This document shows, piece by piece, positions 1 to 6,634 of a DNA stretch of 7,844 nucleotides; positions within the stretch are counted from its first letter, which is position 1; the number at the start of each line of letters is the position of its first letter. Under the pieces are notes generated by a model. It saw only the letters and a program-made list of their open reading frames with translations. It did not search any database and was not told where the DNA came from. The position numbers and the translations under genes are program-made. The stretch is taken from NCBI GenBank assembly GCA_022360105.1, contig JAKSDL010000902.1:1-7844 (forward strand), given 5' to 3'. Source of the DNA: Pseudomonadota bacterium (GTDB taxonomy: Bacteria; SAR324; XYD2-FULL-50-16; JAHJRI01).

Positions 1-2
1 TC

Positions 3-476
3 GAAATGCAGGAAGATCAGCCCAACATTGTACCGTTAACTGAGTCATTTGATAAAAAATCAAAAATTGCTATTTTGGAACCTTTAAACGGTGGCTATTT
101 TAACAACAAAAACTTTAAATCACAGATTTATGTGCTAGGCGGGCAGGTCTATAATTTGTATGGAGAGGACACTACACTCAGCCAAATTGAAATCGAAGGG
201 TATCTTTATGAAAAAGGCAAAAAAGAGAGGATTTCTTCCGTGAGTATTGCCGGAGAACTACTAACCGAAAGTCAATTGGCTTCGTTAACAAAAAAGGAGA
301 TAGAATCCATTTTGACAAATCAATCCAAAGATTCCGACTCCTTGAAGGAATTCGGGTCCAATGAAATTATCGATTTTCAGGTAGTCTTCTTTTCACCTCC
401 GGATTCCATCAATTTAGAAAGGATGGGTGCCGACATCCTCAGGTGGAATCGTAAAACCAAAACAAGTTCTGAGTGA
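3..476 (+). CDS. DUF3426-like domain protein, C-terminal part (cut by window edge)
   Basis: The frame is open to the left edge, so the first Met in view (position 6) is probably internal and the protein begins outside the window. About 157 residues are visible. They read as one beta-rich domain. It begins with a segment on a retained interaction or 'memory' strand (YVLGGQVYNLYG), then a strand with an acidic start (IEIEGYLYEKGKKE), then AGELLTESQLASLTKKEIESIL, and ends with IIDFQVVFFSPPDSI. This order (G-x-V-x-N, a 'YLYdk' strand, 'aGn.Ls.eeL..l..eeIe..L', then 'i.F.vvF..pP') is what I remember of the C-terminal DUF3426 domain of membrane-anchored zinc-ribbon proteins, common in deltaproteobacteria. 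Those proteins usually carry an N-terminal zinc ribbon and one membrane helix; both would lie outside the window. No enzymatic motif is visible and the function is unknown. The assignment rests on remembered pattern, not on a search. Confidence 0.6.
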   Translation, partial: EMQEDQPNIVPLTESFDKKSKIAILEPLNGGYFNNKNFKSQIYVLGGQVYNLYGEDTTLSQIEIEGYLYEKGKKERISSVSIAGELLTESQLASLTKKEIESILTNQSKDSDSLKEFGSNEIIDFQVVFFSPPDSINLERMGADILRWNRKTKTSSE

Positions 477-500
477 AATTTATAAATTATTAACAACTGA

Positions 501-541
501 AAAAAAAAGGCACCCACTTGCCGGCAAGGGGTGCCTTTTTT
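501..541. terminator. Bidirectional intrinsic terminator between convergent genes
   Basis: The arms GGCACCC (509-515) and GGGTGCC (529-535) pair. After one bulged A (516) the stem continues as CTTG/CAAG around a CCGG tetraloop (521-524). A run of A (501-508) precedes the stem and a run of T (536-541) follows it, so each strand reads hairpin then U-tract. The element starts 24 bases after the plus-strand stop (476) and ends 21 bases beyond the cfpA stop (563). It can therefore end both convergent transcripts. Confidence 0.93.
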
Positions 542-562
542 GTTATTGGGTATGGAAAACTG

Positions 563-2455
563 TTAAGCTTCCACGTCCTCCAGTGTCTTATCCATCGTCT
601 GCAGGACTGATGTAAATTTCCTGTCAATATCGTCACTGATGATAGATCTGGGTCTGTTGCCAGCGTATGCTTCCACTGCTTGATCCAGAAATCCTCTCGA
701 TACCTGAAACAGGAACTCATTAAGAACATTGGACATTGAACTCATGGTAGTTCGTTGTTGTTTCACAGAGGTGATGTCAACATCCAACACCAGACCTTGC
801 TGAATATGGTGAGGATTGATCTTTGAAAACAGTTCCTGATAGTTGTCATCCAGAAAATTGATACGCTCTTCAATAATGAATCGCTCACGAGGATGCTGGT
901 TACCATAAATCTTCAGCACTTTCTGCTTGATGATTTTCAGCTGGGCTTTCAACAACTGGGAGTGATGACGTTTGGTTGTTGTATCGGTTTCATTGGCGAA
1001 AGCTTCCATAAATGTCAGCTCATTCCATAGGGTATCCTGCTCATCAACCATGGCTTCTTCAGTTTTCCAGAATTCCCACCACTTCTTTCGTCCTTTTTTG
1101 CCAACCTTTAGAATTTCCTGGGAAACATTTTCATAGTTTTGAACACCATTTTCATAGCACCAATCCTGGAAAATCTGCTCAACAACTTCTGCAACTTTGT
1201 TAATCTCATCTGAAATCGCTTCCAATTGTCTGTCATAAGCCGCACGCATCTGCTTCAATTGATCATTGTCCAGGTAGCTTAGACGGATGTTGAAGCATTC
1301 ATCAGGGATATGGTTCTTATCTTTGATTTCATATTCTCTGATAACGCAGATCCGGGCATTTTTATAGTTCTCAATAAACTGGTATCCCATTTTGCTAACA
1401 TCAAGGATTGAGGTCAGTGCATTGACAACCCTGTTAAAGCCCTGGTTTTGTATATTTTCTTTTTCAATAAGCAATTTGACAGCATCTCGCATGTTTTGAT
1501 CTTCTATACTCTGATCGGCCATTTCCAGATCGCTGGCTCCCAGGGCATCGATAAAACGCTTTGCTACAAAGTCATATCTTTTTGCGTTTTCATCATTTGG
1601 ATCATCATCAAACGAAAGGTGCTCTTCCAACGCTTTCAGTCGTTCCAGGAATTTCTGATCACCGTCCAATTCCGACTGACCGCCATCCACACGCCTGAAA
1701 TTGACCTCTTCAATCTTAGAATCAATTTTTTGTTGAATATGGGCAGAGATGGATTCTTTTAGCAGGTGTTGAATTGAATTCTGGTAATGATAGATAGGGG
1801 TGATTAGTTCCGAATCCAGAATATTGATAGCCAGTTTTACGTCAAATACAGACTTAGGCTTTAGAGCATTGTTTTTGAAGGCACATTTTACGATAGCATA
1901 AGCATTTTCTTTGCGGATAAATGAACCAACGTCGTTCTTTTGCCTCAGCAATGCGTTAGTGGATTGCTCAATCTCGGCAACACCTCTTTGAATGTGTCCC
2001 TGTAAATGGCCATAAACGTTAGCGACCGATTTTTCTATTTCAGCAGTATTGAATTGATCTTCACCTCCAATTTTATCCAAAATTTCGGAGATGTTTCTGG
2101 CAGTATAACGATTTAACTGGTTATATTCTTCCTTATCGATTAAATCCCTGTATTTCTTTTTCAGCTCATCTTCGACGGTAACCATGTAGCGGTTATGCAT
2201 GTTGTGAAGATTCTGATTGTAATAGTTTTGGATTTTATCCTTGACGCCACCCATGACATCAAGTTTATCCAGAACTTCAGGGGGTAGCGTCGCTTTTACG
2301 TGATTGAGGATTTTATCAATCTCTTCGTCAACAACAAGCGATGATTCTTGATATTCATCCCGATTATCGCGATTGATACTGTTTCTGCTCCCAACAGCGC
2401 TAGGCTTTTCAGGATGGACGAAGTTGGGACCTTTTGCCATTTTTTCTTTTACCAC
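563..2455 (-). CDS. cfpA: Cytoplasmic filament protein CfpA homologue
   Basis: This 630-residue soluble protein has no signal peptide or membrane helix. It resembles CfpA, the subunit of the ribbon of cytoplasmic filaments under the inner membrane of Treponema, which in T. denticola is needed for normal chromosome partition and cell separation (established for that family). Treponema CfpA is slightly longer, about 680 residues. Blocks I recognise are LPPEVLDKLDVMGG (57-70), VYGHLQGHIQRG (147-158), TNALLRQKNDVGSFIRKENA (166-185), AYAIVKCAFK (185-194), NILDSELITPIYHYQ (211-225), AKRFIDA (298-304), LSYLDNDQL (392-400), and INPHHIQQGLVLDVDITSVK (546-565) followed by SNVLNEFL (575-582). The rest is mostly charged and helical. 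A basic, Trp-rich patch, KKGRKKWWEFWK, lies at 453-464. The start is GTG at 2453-2455 because a strong Shine-Dalgarno sits 5 bases upstream; the Met at codon 6 is too far from it. The gene stands alone, with its own leader and terminator. Confidence 0.88.
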   Translation of the reverse strand: MVKEKMAKGPNFVHPEKPSAVGSRNSINRDNRDEYQESSLVVDEEIDKILNHVKATLPPEVLDKLDVMGGVKDKIQNYYNQNLHNMHNRYMVTVEDELKKKYRDLIDKEEYNQLNRYTARNISEILDKIGGEDQFNTAEIEKSVANVYGHLQGHIQRGVAEIEQSTNALLRQKNDVGSFIRKENAYAIVKCAFKNNALKPKSVFDVKLAINILDSELITPIYHYQNSIQHLLKESISAHIQQKIDSKIEEVNFRRVDGGQSELDGDQKFLERLKALEEHLSFDDDPNDENAKRYDFVAKRFIDALGASDLEMADQSIEDQNMRDAVKLLIEKENIQNQGFNRVVNALTSILDVSKMGYQFIENYKNARICVIREYEIKDKNHIPDECFNIRLSYLDNDQLKQMRAAYDRQLEAISDEINKVAEVVEQIFQDWCYENGVQNYENVSQEILKVGKKGRKKWWEFWKTEEAMVDEQDTLWNELTFMEAFANETDTTTKRHHSQLLKAQLKIIKQKVLKIYGNQHPRERFIIEERINFLDDNYQELFSKINPHHIQQGLVLDVDITSVKQQRTTMSSMSNVLNEFLFQVSRGFLDQAVEAYAGNRPRSIISDDIDRKFTSVLQTMDKTLEDVEA

Positions 2456-2460
2456 GCTCG

Positions 2461-2467
2461 CACCTCC
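2461..2467 (-). promoter_or_regulatory. cfpA ribosome binding site (decides GTG start)
   Basis: Read on the minus strand this is GGAGGTG, close to the full anti-16S complement, followed by CGAGC and then GTG. The 5-base spacing fits GTG at 2455. The in-frame ATG at 2438-2440 would be 20 bases away. Confidence 0.82.
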
Positions 2468-2850
2468 AAGATTAGAACAGGATTTTGATTATCTCCGCAT
2501 TGTGAGTTGGCTTGCAGTCATTTCAAAAGACCGTTGCCACTGTGTATGTACTAAGCTGTGTCTCTTATTATTCTTACGCCTTTATCAATGTCGCTTAACT
2601 ACGGTTTGATTTGAAAGCATTTTAGGGAAATTGTCAAGAATATAGATGTATTCCGGCTCGCTATATTCCTGCTTTTACTAAAATGAGTCATATCGCTGAC
2701 AAGTTATCGACAATAATTTTGAACTATTCTACCGAAAAACCAGCCGATTCAAAGTATTATTTTGTGTTCGCAGAGAGATTCAAAAATAAGGCGTAATAAC
2801 GTGAGGATTATTCAGAAAACGAAGGATAGTGGGAGGGATTTAAAGAATAA
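2468..2850. other. Intergenic region upstream of cfpA, no gene seen
   Basis: This is the space between the cfpA ribosome binding site and the sucD terminator. No reading frame with a credible start and ribosome binding site was found on either strand. A plus-strand frame that runs in from inside cfpA to 2609 is a shadow with no family resemblance. Apart from the candidate promoter, I see only a short AATAA/TTATT inverted repeat near 2795-2812, too weak to name. The leader is long for a single gene, so upstream regulation of cfpA is possible but not shown. Confidence 0.5.
2609..2637 (-). promoter_or_regulatory. Candidate sigma70-type promoter of cfpA
   Basis: On the minus strand a perfect TTGACA (2637 to 2632) is followed, after 17 bases, by TCAAAT (2614 to 2609), which matches four of six -10 positions. 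Transcription would start near 2602, giving a leader of about 145 nt before the cfpA GTG. The -10 is imperfect, so this is a candidate only. Confidence 0.33.
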
Positions 2851-2880
2851 TAAACGGAGATTGGTTACAACCTCCGTTTA
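2837..2880 (-). terminator. Intrinsic terminator of the sucCD operon
   Basis: The perfect 9-bp arms TAAACGGAG (2851-2859) and CTCCGTTTA (2872-2880) enclose a region that can pair further (TTG/CAA) around GTTA. On the minus strand the hairpin is followed by TTATTCTTTAAA, a U-rich but interrupted tail. The stem begins 7 bases after the sucD stop codon, the expected place for the operon's terminator. Confidence 0.7.
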
Positions 2881-2887
2881 TGAATAA

Positions 2888-3760
2888 TTAACCCATAACT
2901 TTAGCCATTGTCTCACCGATAGCTGCAGGGGTTGGAGCTACAGAAATACCACATGATTCCAGTGTTTCAATCTTACTGGCAGCCGTGCCTTTTCCACCAG
3001 CGACAATAGCACCGGCATGACCCATTCGTCGTCCCGGCGGTGCTGTTTTTCCGCAAATAAATGAAACAATCGGCTTTTTCACATATTGTTGTGCAAATTC
3101 AGCCGCTTCTTCTTCAGCTGTACCACCGATTTCACCGATCATAACGATACCTTTGGTCTGCTCGTCATCCTGGAACGCTGTCAGGCAATCGATGAAGTTT
3201 GTTCCGTTGATTGGATCTCCACCAATTCCGATACATGTTGACTGACCAAGACCAACCTTGGTCAGCTGATCTACAGCCTCGTATGTCAATGTTCCGGAGC
3301 GGGAGACGACACCAATCTGACCTTGCTTGTGAATAAAACCGGGCATAATACCAATTTTGGTTTCACCAGGAGTGATGATTCCCGGGCAATTAGGACCGAT
3401 CAGTCGGGTTTTGGAACCACGTAAGGCCTCTGCAACAACAATCATGTCTGTTACGGGAACACCTTCGGTAATTGCGATCACCAGATCCAGCTCTGCTTCA
3501 ATGGCTTCCAGAATTGCATCGCCACAAAACGGAGGCGGAACAAAGATCATTGAACAATTTGCTCCGGTTTGATCAACAGCAGCTTTGACAGTGTTGAATA
3601 CCGGAACACCTTCATGATCCAAACCACCTTTACCTGGTGTAACACCACCAACAATTTTTGTATCGCAATATGCGCGGCAGGCTGCCGTATGCAGTGCCCC
3701 TTGTGAACCAGTAATTCCCTGGACAATGATTTTTGTATCTTTGTTAACAAATATGCTCAT
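2888..3760 (-). CDS. sucD: Succinyl-CoA synthetase (ligase) subunit alpha
   Basis: With SucC, this subunit interconverts succinyl-CoA, NDP and phosphate with succinate, CoA and NTP. It is a cytoplasmic enzyme that makes the substrate-level phosphorylation step of the TCA cycle, or runs in reverse to make succinyl-CoA. The 290-residue length is normal for the family. The N-terminal CoA-binding Rossmann domain carries VQGITGSQG (13-21) and [10 protein letters not shown] (37-46). The [13 protein letters not shown] segment (121-133) and [11 protein letters not shown] (151-161) are typical. The phosphorylated active-site histidine is His248 in [10 protein letters not shown] (243-252), matching His246 of the E. 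coli enzyme. All expected residues look intact. The ATG follows sucC by 49 bases with an AAAGG-like ribosome binding site (about 9 bases upstream), and both genes are probably on one mRNA ending at the hairpin just downstream. Confidence 0.97.
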   Translation of the reverse strand: MSIFVNKDTKIIVQGITGSQGALHTAACRAYCDTKIVGGVTPGKGGLDHEGVPVFNTVKAAVDQTGANCSMIFVPPPFCGDAILEAIEAELDLVIAITEGVPVTDMIVVAEALRGSKTRLIGPNCPGIITPGETKIGIMPGFIHKQGQIGVVSRSGTLTYEAVDQLTKVGLGQSTCIGIGGDPINGTNFIDCLTAFQDDEQTKGIVMIGEIGGTAEEEAAEFAQQYVKKPIVSFICGKTAPPGRRMGHAGAIVAGGKGTAASKIETLESCGISVAPTPAAIGETMAKVMG

Positions 3761-3809
3761 AATGTTTACCTTTTATGAATATTTTCCAAATTGAATTCAA
3801 CCCGTTATT

Positions 3810-4985
3810 TTATTTGGCAACTTCTACCGCTTTTTCTGCTGCATCTGCAAAACCAGGAACCATAATAATTTTGTCTCCCAATCCGGAACCTTGAATAATC
3901 TCTTCTGCTTTTTCAGCATTGGTTCCCTGCAGTCTAACCACAACAGGGATAGACAGGTCGACTTTCTTAAACGCTTCTACAACACCACCGGCAATCACGT
4001 CACATCGGACGATACCGCCAAAGATATTGATCAGAATCGCTTTTACGCTTGGATCCTTGGTAATCAGTTTAAAAGCTGCTTCAACTCTTTCTTCTGTTGC
4101 TGTTCCACCAACATCCAGAAAATTGGCAGGTGAAGCACCAAAATGTTGGATAATATCCATAGTAGCCATAGCTAAACCAGCACCATTAACCATGCAGCCA
4201 ATGGTTCCGTCCAGTTTGATGAAGTTCAGATCAAACTTACTGGCTTCAACCTCTGCAGGATCTTCTTCATCGAAATCTCTCAGTTCTACAACATCCTTGT
4301 GTCTGAAGAGGGCACTGTCATCAAATGACATCTTGCAGTCAAGGGCTAGAATTCGATTATCACCCGTGATAACAACAGGGTTGATTTCAAGCATGGAGCA
4401 GTCTTTCGCCATGAAGGCTTTGTAGAGGTTCATCATAAATGCTGAAGCCTGGCGCACCAGTTTGGGATCAAATTTATCAAGTCCCAGTCCAAAAGCCAGT
4501 CTTTGTGTCTGAAAAGGTCTCAAGCCAATCGCCGGGTCAACGAATTCCTTGAGGATTTTTTCCGGAGTTTCTTCTGCAACCTCCTCAATATTCATCCCAC
4601 CTTCTGTAGAGGCAATCAAAACAACCTTGTGAGTTGCACGATCAGGCAAGATGGAAAAATAAAGCTCTTTTTTGATCTCCATTCCTTCTTCAATCAGCAG
4701 AGTCTTCACTTTCTGCCCTTCCGGTCCGGTCTGCTTGGTAACAAGTTGCATTCCCAGAATATTTTCAGCGTTTTTCTTTACCTCATCCAAACCCTTGGAA
4801 ACCTTAACACCGCCTCCTTTTCCTCTTCCACCGGCATGAATTTGTGCTTTCACCACGCAAACATCACCCGGAAGTTTTTTGGCAGCTTCCAAGGCTTCAT
4901 CTACGGATTTTGCCACATATCCCTGGGGTACGGTTGCACCGTATTTGGAAACGATCTCTTTTGCTTGATATTCATGTATTTTCAT
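3810..4985 (-). CDS. sucC: Succinyl-CoA synthetase (ligase) subunit beta
   Basis: This is the nucleotide-binding partner of SucD. At 391 residues it is close to the E. coli length (388). The N-terminal ATP-grasp fold starts [11 protein letters not shown] (1-11) and holds the nucleotide loop [18 protein letters not shown] (44-61). Mg-nucleotide ligands fit Asn202 (in LEINPVV, 199-205) and Asp216 (in LALDCK, 213-218). The C-terminal ligase-CoA domain carries [15 protein letters not shown] (263-277), NFLDVGG (288-294) and the phosphohistidine-contacting [11 protein letters not shown] (319-329). I cannot tell ADP- from GDP-preference by eye. It is the first gene of the sucCD unit; no sucAB or other TCA genes are in view. 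The ATG is preceded by AGAAAAAAACC, without a clear Shine-Dalgarno, although the family start MKIHEYQAK leaves little doubt about the start codon. Confidence 0.97.
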   Translation of the reverse strand: MKIHEYQAKEIVSKYGATVPQGYVAKSVDEALEAAKKLPGDVCVVKAQIHAGGRGKGGGVKVSKGLDEVKKNAENILGMQLVTKQTGPEGQKVKTLLIEEGMEIKKELYFSILPDRATHKVVLIASTEGGMNIEEVAEETPEKILKEFVDPAIGLRPFQTQRLAFGLGLDKFDPKLVRQASAFMMNLYKAFMAKDCSMLEINPVVITGDNRILALDCKMSFDDSALFRHKDVVELRDFDEEDPAEVEASKFDLNFIKLDGTIGCMVNGAGLAMATMDIIQHFGASPANFLDVGGTATEERVEAAFKLITKDPSVKAILINIFGGIVRCDVIAGGVVEAFKKVDLSIPVVVRLQGTNAEKAEEIIQGSGLGDKIIMVPGFADAAEKAVEVAK

Positions 4986-5466
4986 GGTTTTTTTCTAAAA
5001 AGTTATAGATGTTTATTAATCACATAAGAGACAGAATTTTGATGTTAGAGCGGCTCACGATCATGACTTGCGATTGTTCCAATGCTGCCTAAACAAAAAA
5101 TCCCGTTAAACAATGAACATTCCATCAACCTCCAAATTAACCTGACCCTCTAAACACCTGCCGATGCGTCATTTTTACAAAATCGGCTCCATGCCCCAGG
5201 AGTTTTTTTTGGAATGTACATTCGCCCTAAATTACGCTTAAAACAAGTACCAGCTTCCTATCTATAATGTTTTGCCAGAGTTTTTACAGACTCAAGGTGA
5301 GACTCTAAAATGGAGTGACTTTCCCTCTGTAGCAGGCTCCTATTTATAACAGACTATAATATGCCGCAATTTTACAGGTTTTTAATTGAGATGTATCAAG
5401 GATTAAACGACACTGGCTGCAATCATCGTAATGGAAAGCAAATAGTTTTCGTGCAATATTTAGACA
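4986..5466. other. Intergenic region between hemW and sucC, no gene seen
   Basis: About 480 bases lie downstream of hemW and upstream of sucC, both on the minus strand. No convincing coding frame was found. The region must hold the sucC promoter. A TATAAC box on the minus strand (5002-5007) is the nearest -10-like sequence, but no good -35 lies at the right distance and the leader would be only about 10 nt. A second weak minus-strand pair, TTAAAA (5380-5385) and TATTAT (5357-5362), also has 17-base spacing. No clear hairpin with a T-tract follows hemW on the minus strand. On the plus strand CTCC/GGAG followed by eight T (about 5187-5210) is a very weak terminator-like element with no gene to serve. 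Confidence 0.45.
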
Positions 5467-6633
5467 TCAGGGCAACGTTGCGGCAAGAGAACCAGAGATC
5501 TCATCAGCCAGAAGCATGCCGGCGGTGGTCAGTCTCAAATGACCGGGGGAATGTTCCAACAGCTTGTTTTGTTTTAATGTCTTGACATAGCTGTTCCACT
5601 TTTCGTTTGCAACGGTTTTGTGTTTTTGGAGAAACTCGTCGAGCAGAATGCCGGACTTCAGTCTCAAACCCAACATAAGCTCTTCATCTCTCTTCATGGT
5701 TGGGTCTAATATTTCCCAATGTTCTCTTGGCACTTTTTGAGATTCAACGCTCCGCTTGTAGTCGACCAATCTTTTGAAGTTGCCCCGCCTGTCAGCATCG
5801 AAATGGGAATGCGCCCCTGTACCTAATCCCAGGTAGTTTTCGCTCTGCCAGTAGATAAGGTTTTGCTGAGACTCAAATCCTTTGGCACAGAAGTTACTAA
5901 CTTCGTATTGACAAATGCCTGCCATTTCCAGCTTTTCAACTATAAGCCGGTACATAGAGGCAATCAAGGTTTCGTTTGTATCAATCCAGTTTTTCCAGGC
6001 TGTGTTTCTGTTTAAGGCAGTTTTTGGTTCTATGGTGAGGCTGTAAACCGATACATGTTTTGGATTCCAATCTATGGTTTCCTGCAGATCTTTTTCAAGA
6101 GTGGCAATGGTTTGTCCGGGAAATCCAAACATCAGATCGATATTCAGGTTCTCAATCCCGGCTTTTAACAACGTTTCAATGGATTTTCTTGACTGTGCAG
6201 CTCGATGCTGCCTGTGCAGGCTTTGCAAATGCCTGTCATTAAAGCTCTGAACTCCTAAACTGGCTCTTTGAAACCCCAAAGAAACCAGCCCTTGTGCATA
6301 TCCATCGGTAATATCCTCGGGATTAAGCTCTATGGCCCATTCCACATCGACAGGCACATCTGCAAGTTGTCTGATCCAATCGACCAGACGGCTTAATTCA
6401 TCAAAATTTAACTTGGAAGGGGTACCGCCGCCAACATATATCGACTTCAGGCAGGTAAAATCAAAGTGCAGATGTTTAGAAACCAGAAGCCATTCTTGCT
6501 TAAGCAACTCCAAATAATGCTGATGTCGAGCAGGGTTATCTTTTAAAACGGCAAAAGAGCAGAATGGGCATACTTTTTCGCAAAATGGGATATGAATGTA
6601 GATCGCAGGAATTGAGATACCTTCATGATTCAT
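5467..6633 (-). CDS. hemW: HemW-type radical SAM protein (HemN-like family)
   Basis: HemW proteins bind a [4Fe-4S] cluster and SAM and act as heme chaperones; they were long misnamed oxygen-independent coproporphyrinogen III oxidase. From Met at 6633 the protein has 388 residues, near E. coli HemW (378). The cluster motif is CEKVCPFCSF (18-27), Cx3Cx2C followed by x-Phe as in HemW, without the fourth Cys of true HemN. Other family blocks are YVGGGTPS (66-73), ELNPED (102-107), LGVQSFND (126-133), DLMFGFPGQT (166-175), YSLTIEPKT (197-205), YEVSNF (243-248) and YLGLGTGAHS (267-276), then a HemN C-terminal domain. In the HNxxYW motif, linked to heme binding, His is replaced: the residues are QNLIYW (257-262). 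I chose this ATG, not the one at 6684, because AAGGA lies 8 bases upstream and it follows the preceding stop as TGA-G-ATG. It is probably translationally coupled to that gene. Confidence 0.92.
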   Translation of the reverse strand: MNHEGISIPAIYIHIPFCEKVCPFCSFAVLKDNPARHQHYLELLKQEWLLVSKHLHFDFTCLKSIYVGGGTPSKLNFDELSRLVDWIRQLADVPVDVEWAIELNPEDITDGYAQGLVSLGFQRASLGVQSFNDRHLQSLHRQHRAAQSRKSIETLLKAGIENLNIDLMFGFPGQTIATLEKDLQETIDWNPKHVSVYSLTIEPKTALNRNTAWKNWIDTNETLIASMYRLIVEKLEMAGICQYEVSNFCAKGFESQQNLIYWQSENYLGLGTGAHSHFDADRRGNFKRLVDYKRSVESQKVPREHWEILDPTMKRDEELMLGLRLKSGILLDEFLQKHKTVANEKWNSYVKTLKQNKLLEHSPGHLRLTTAGMLLADEISGSLAATLP

Positions 6634-6634
6634 C

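Noticed and set aside
2373..2609. Plus-strand frame running from inside cfpA into the intergenic region
   Set aside because: It starts antisense to cfpA without a ribosome binding site and matches no known family.
3919..4425. Plus-strand frame of 168 codons inside sucC
   Set aside because: It is antisense to a highly conserved enzyme gene; Ser/Thr-rich composition is typical of a shadow frame.
4503..5027. Plus-strand frame of 174 codons inside sucC and its leader
   Set aside because: It is antisense to the SucC N-terminal ATP-grasp domain, with Phe/Cys-rich shadow composition and no ribosome binding site.
5187..5210. Plus-strand CTCC/GGAG hairpin followed by eight T as a terminator
   Set aside because: The stem is only four pairs and no plus-strand gene precedes it.
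5361..5585. Plus-strand frame of 74 codons spanning the hemW 3' end
   Set aside because: More than half of it lies antisense to the conserved HemW C-terminus; it has no ribosome binding site and no family resemblance.
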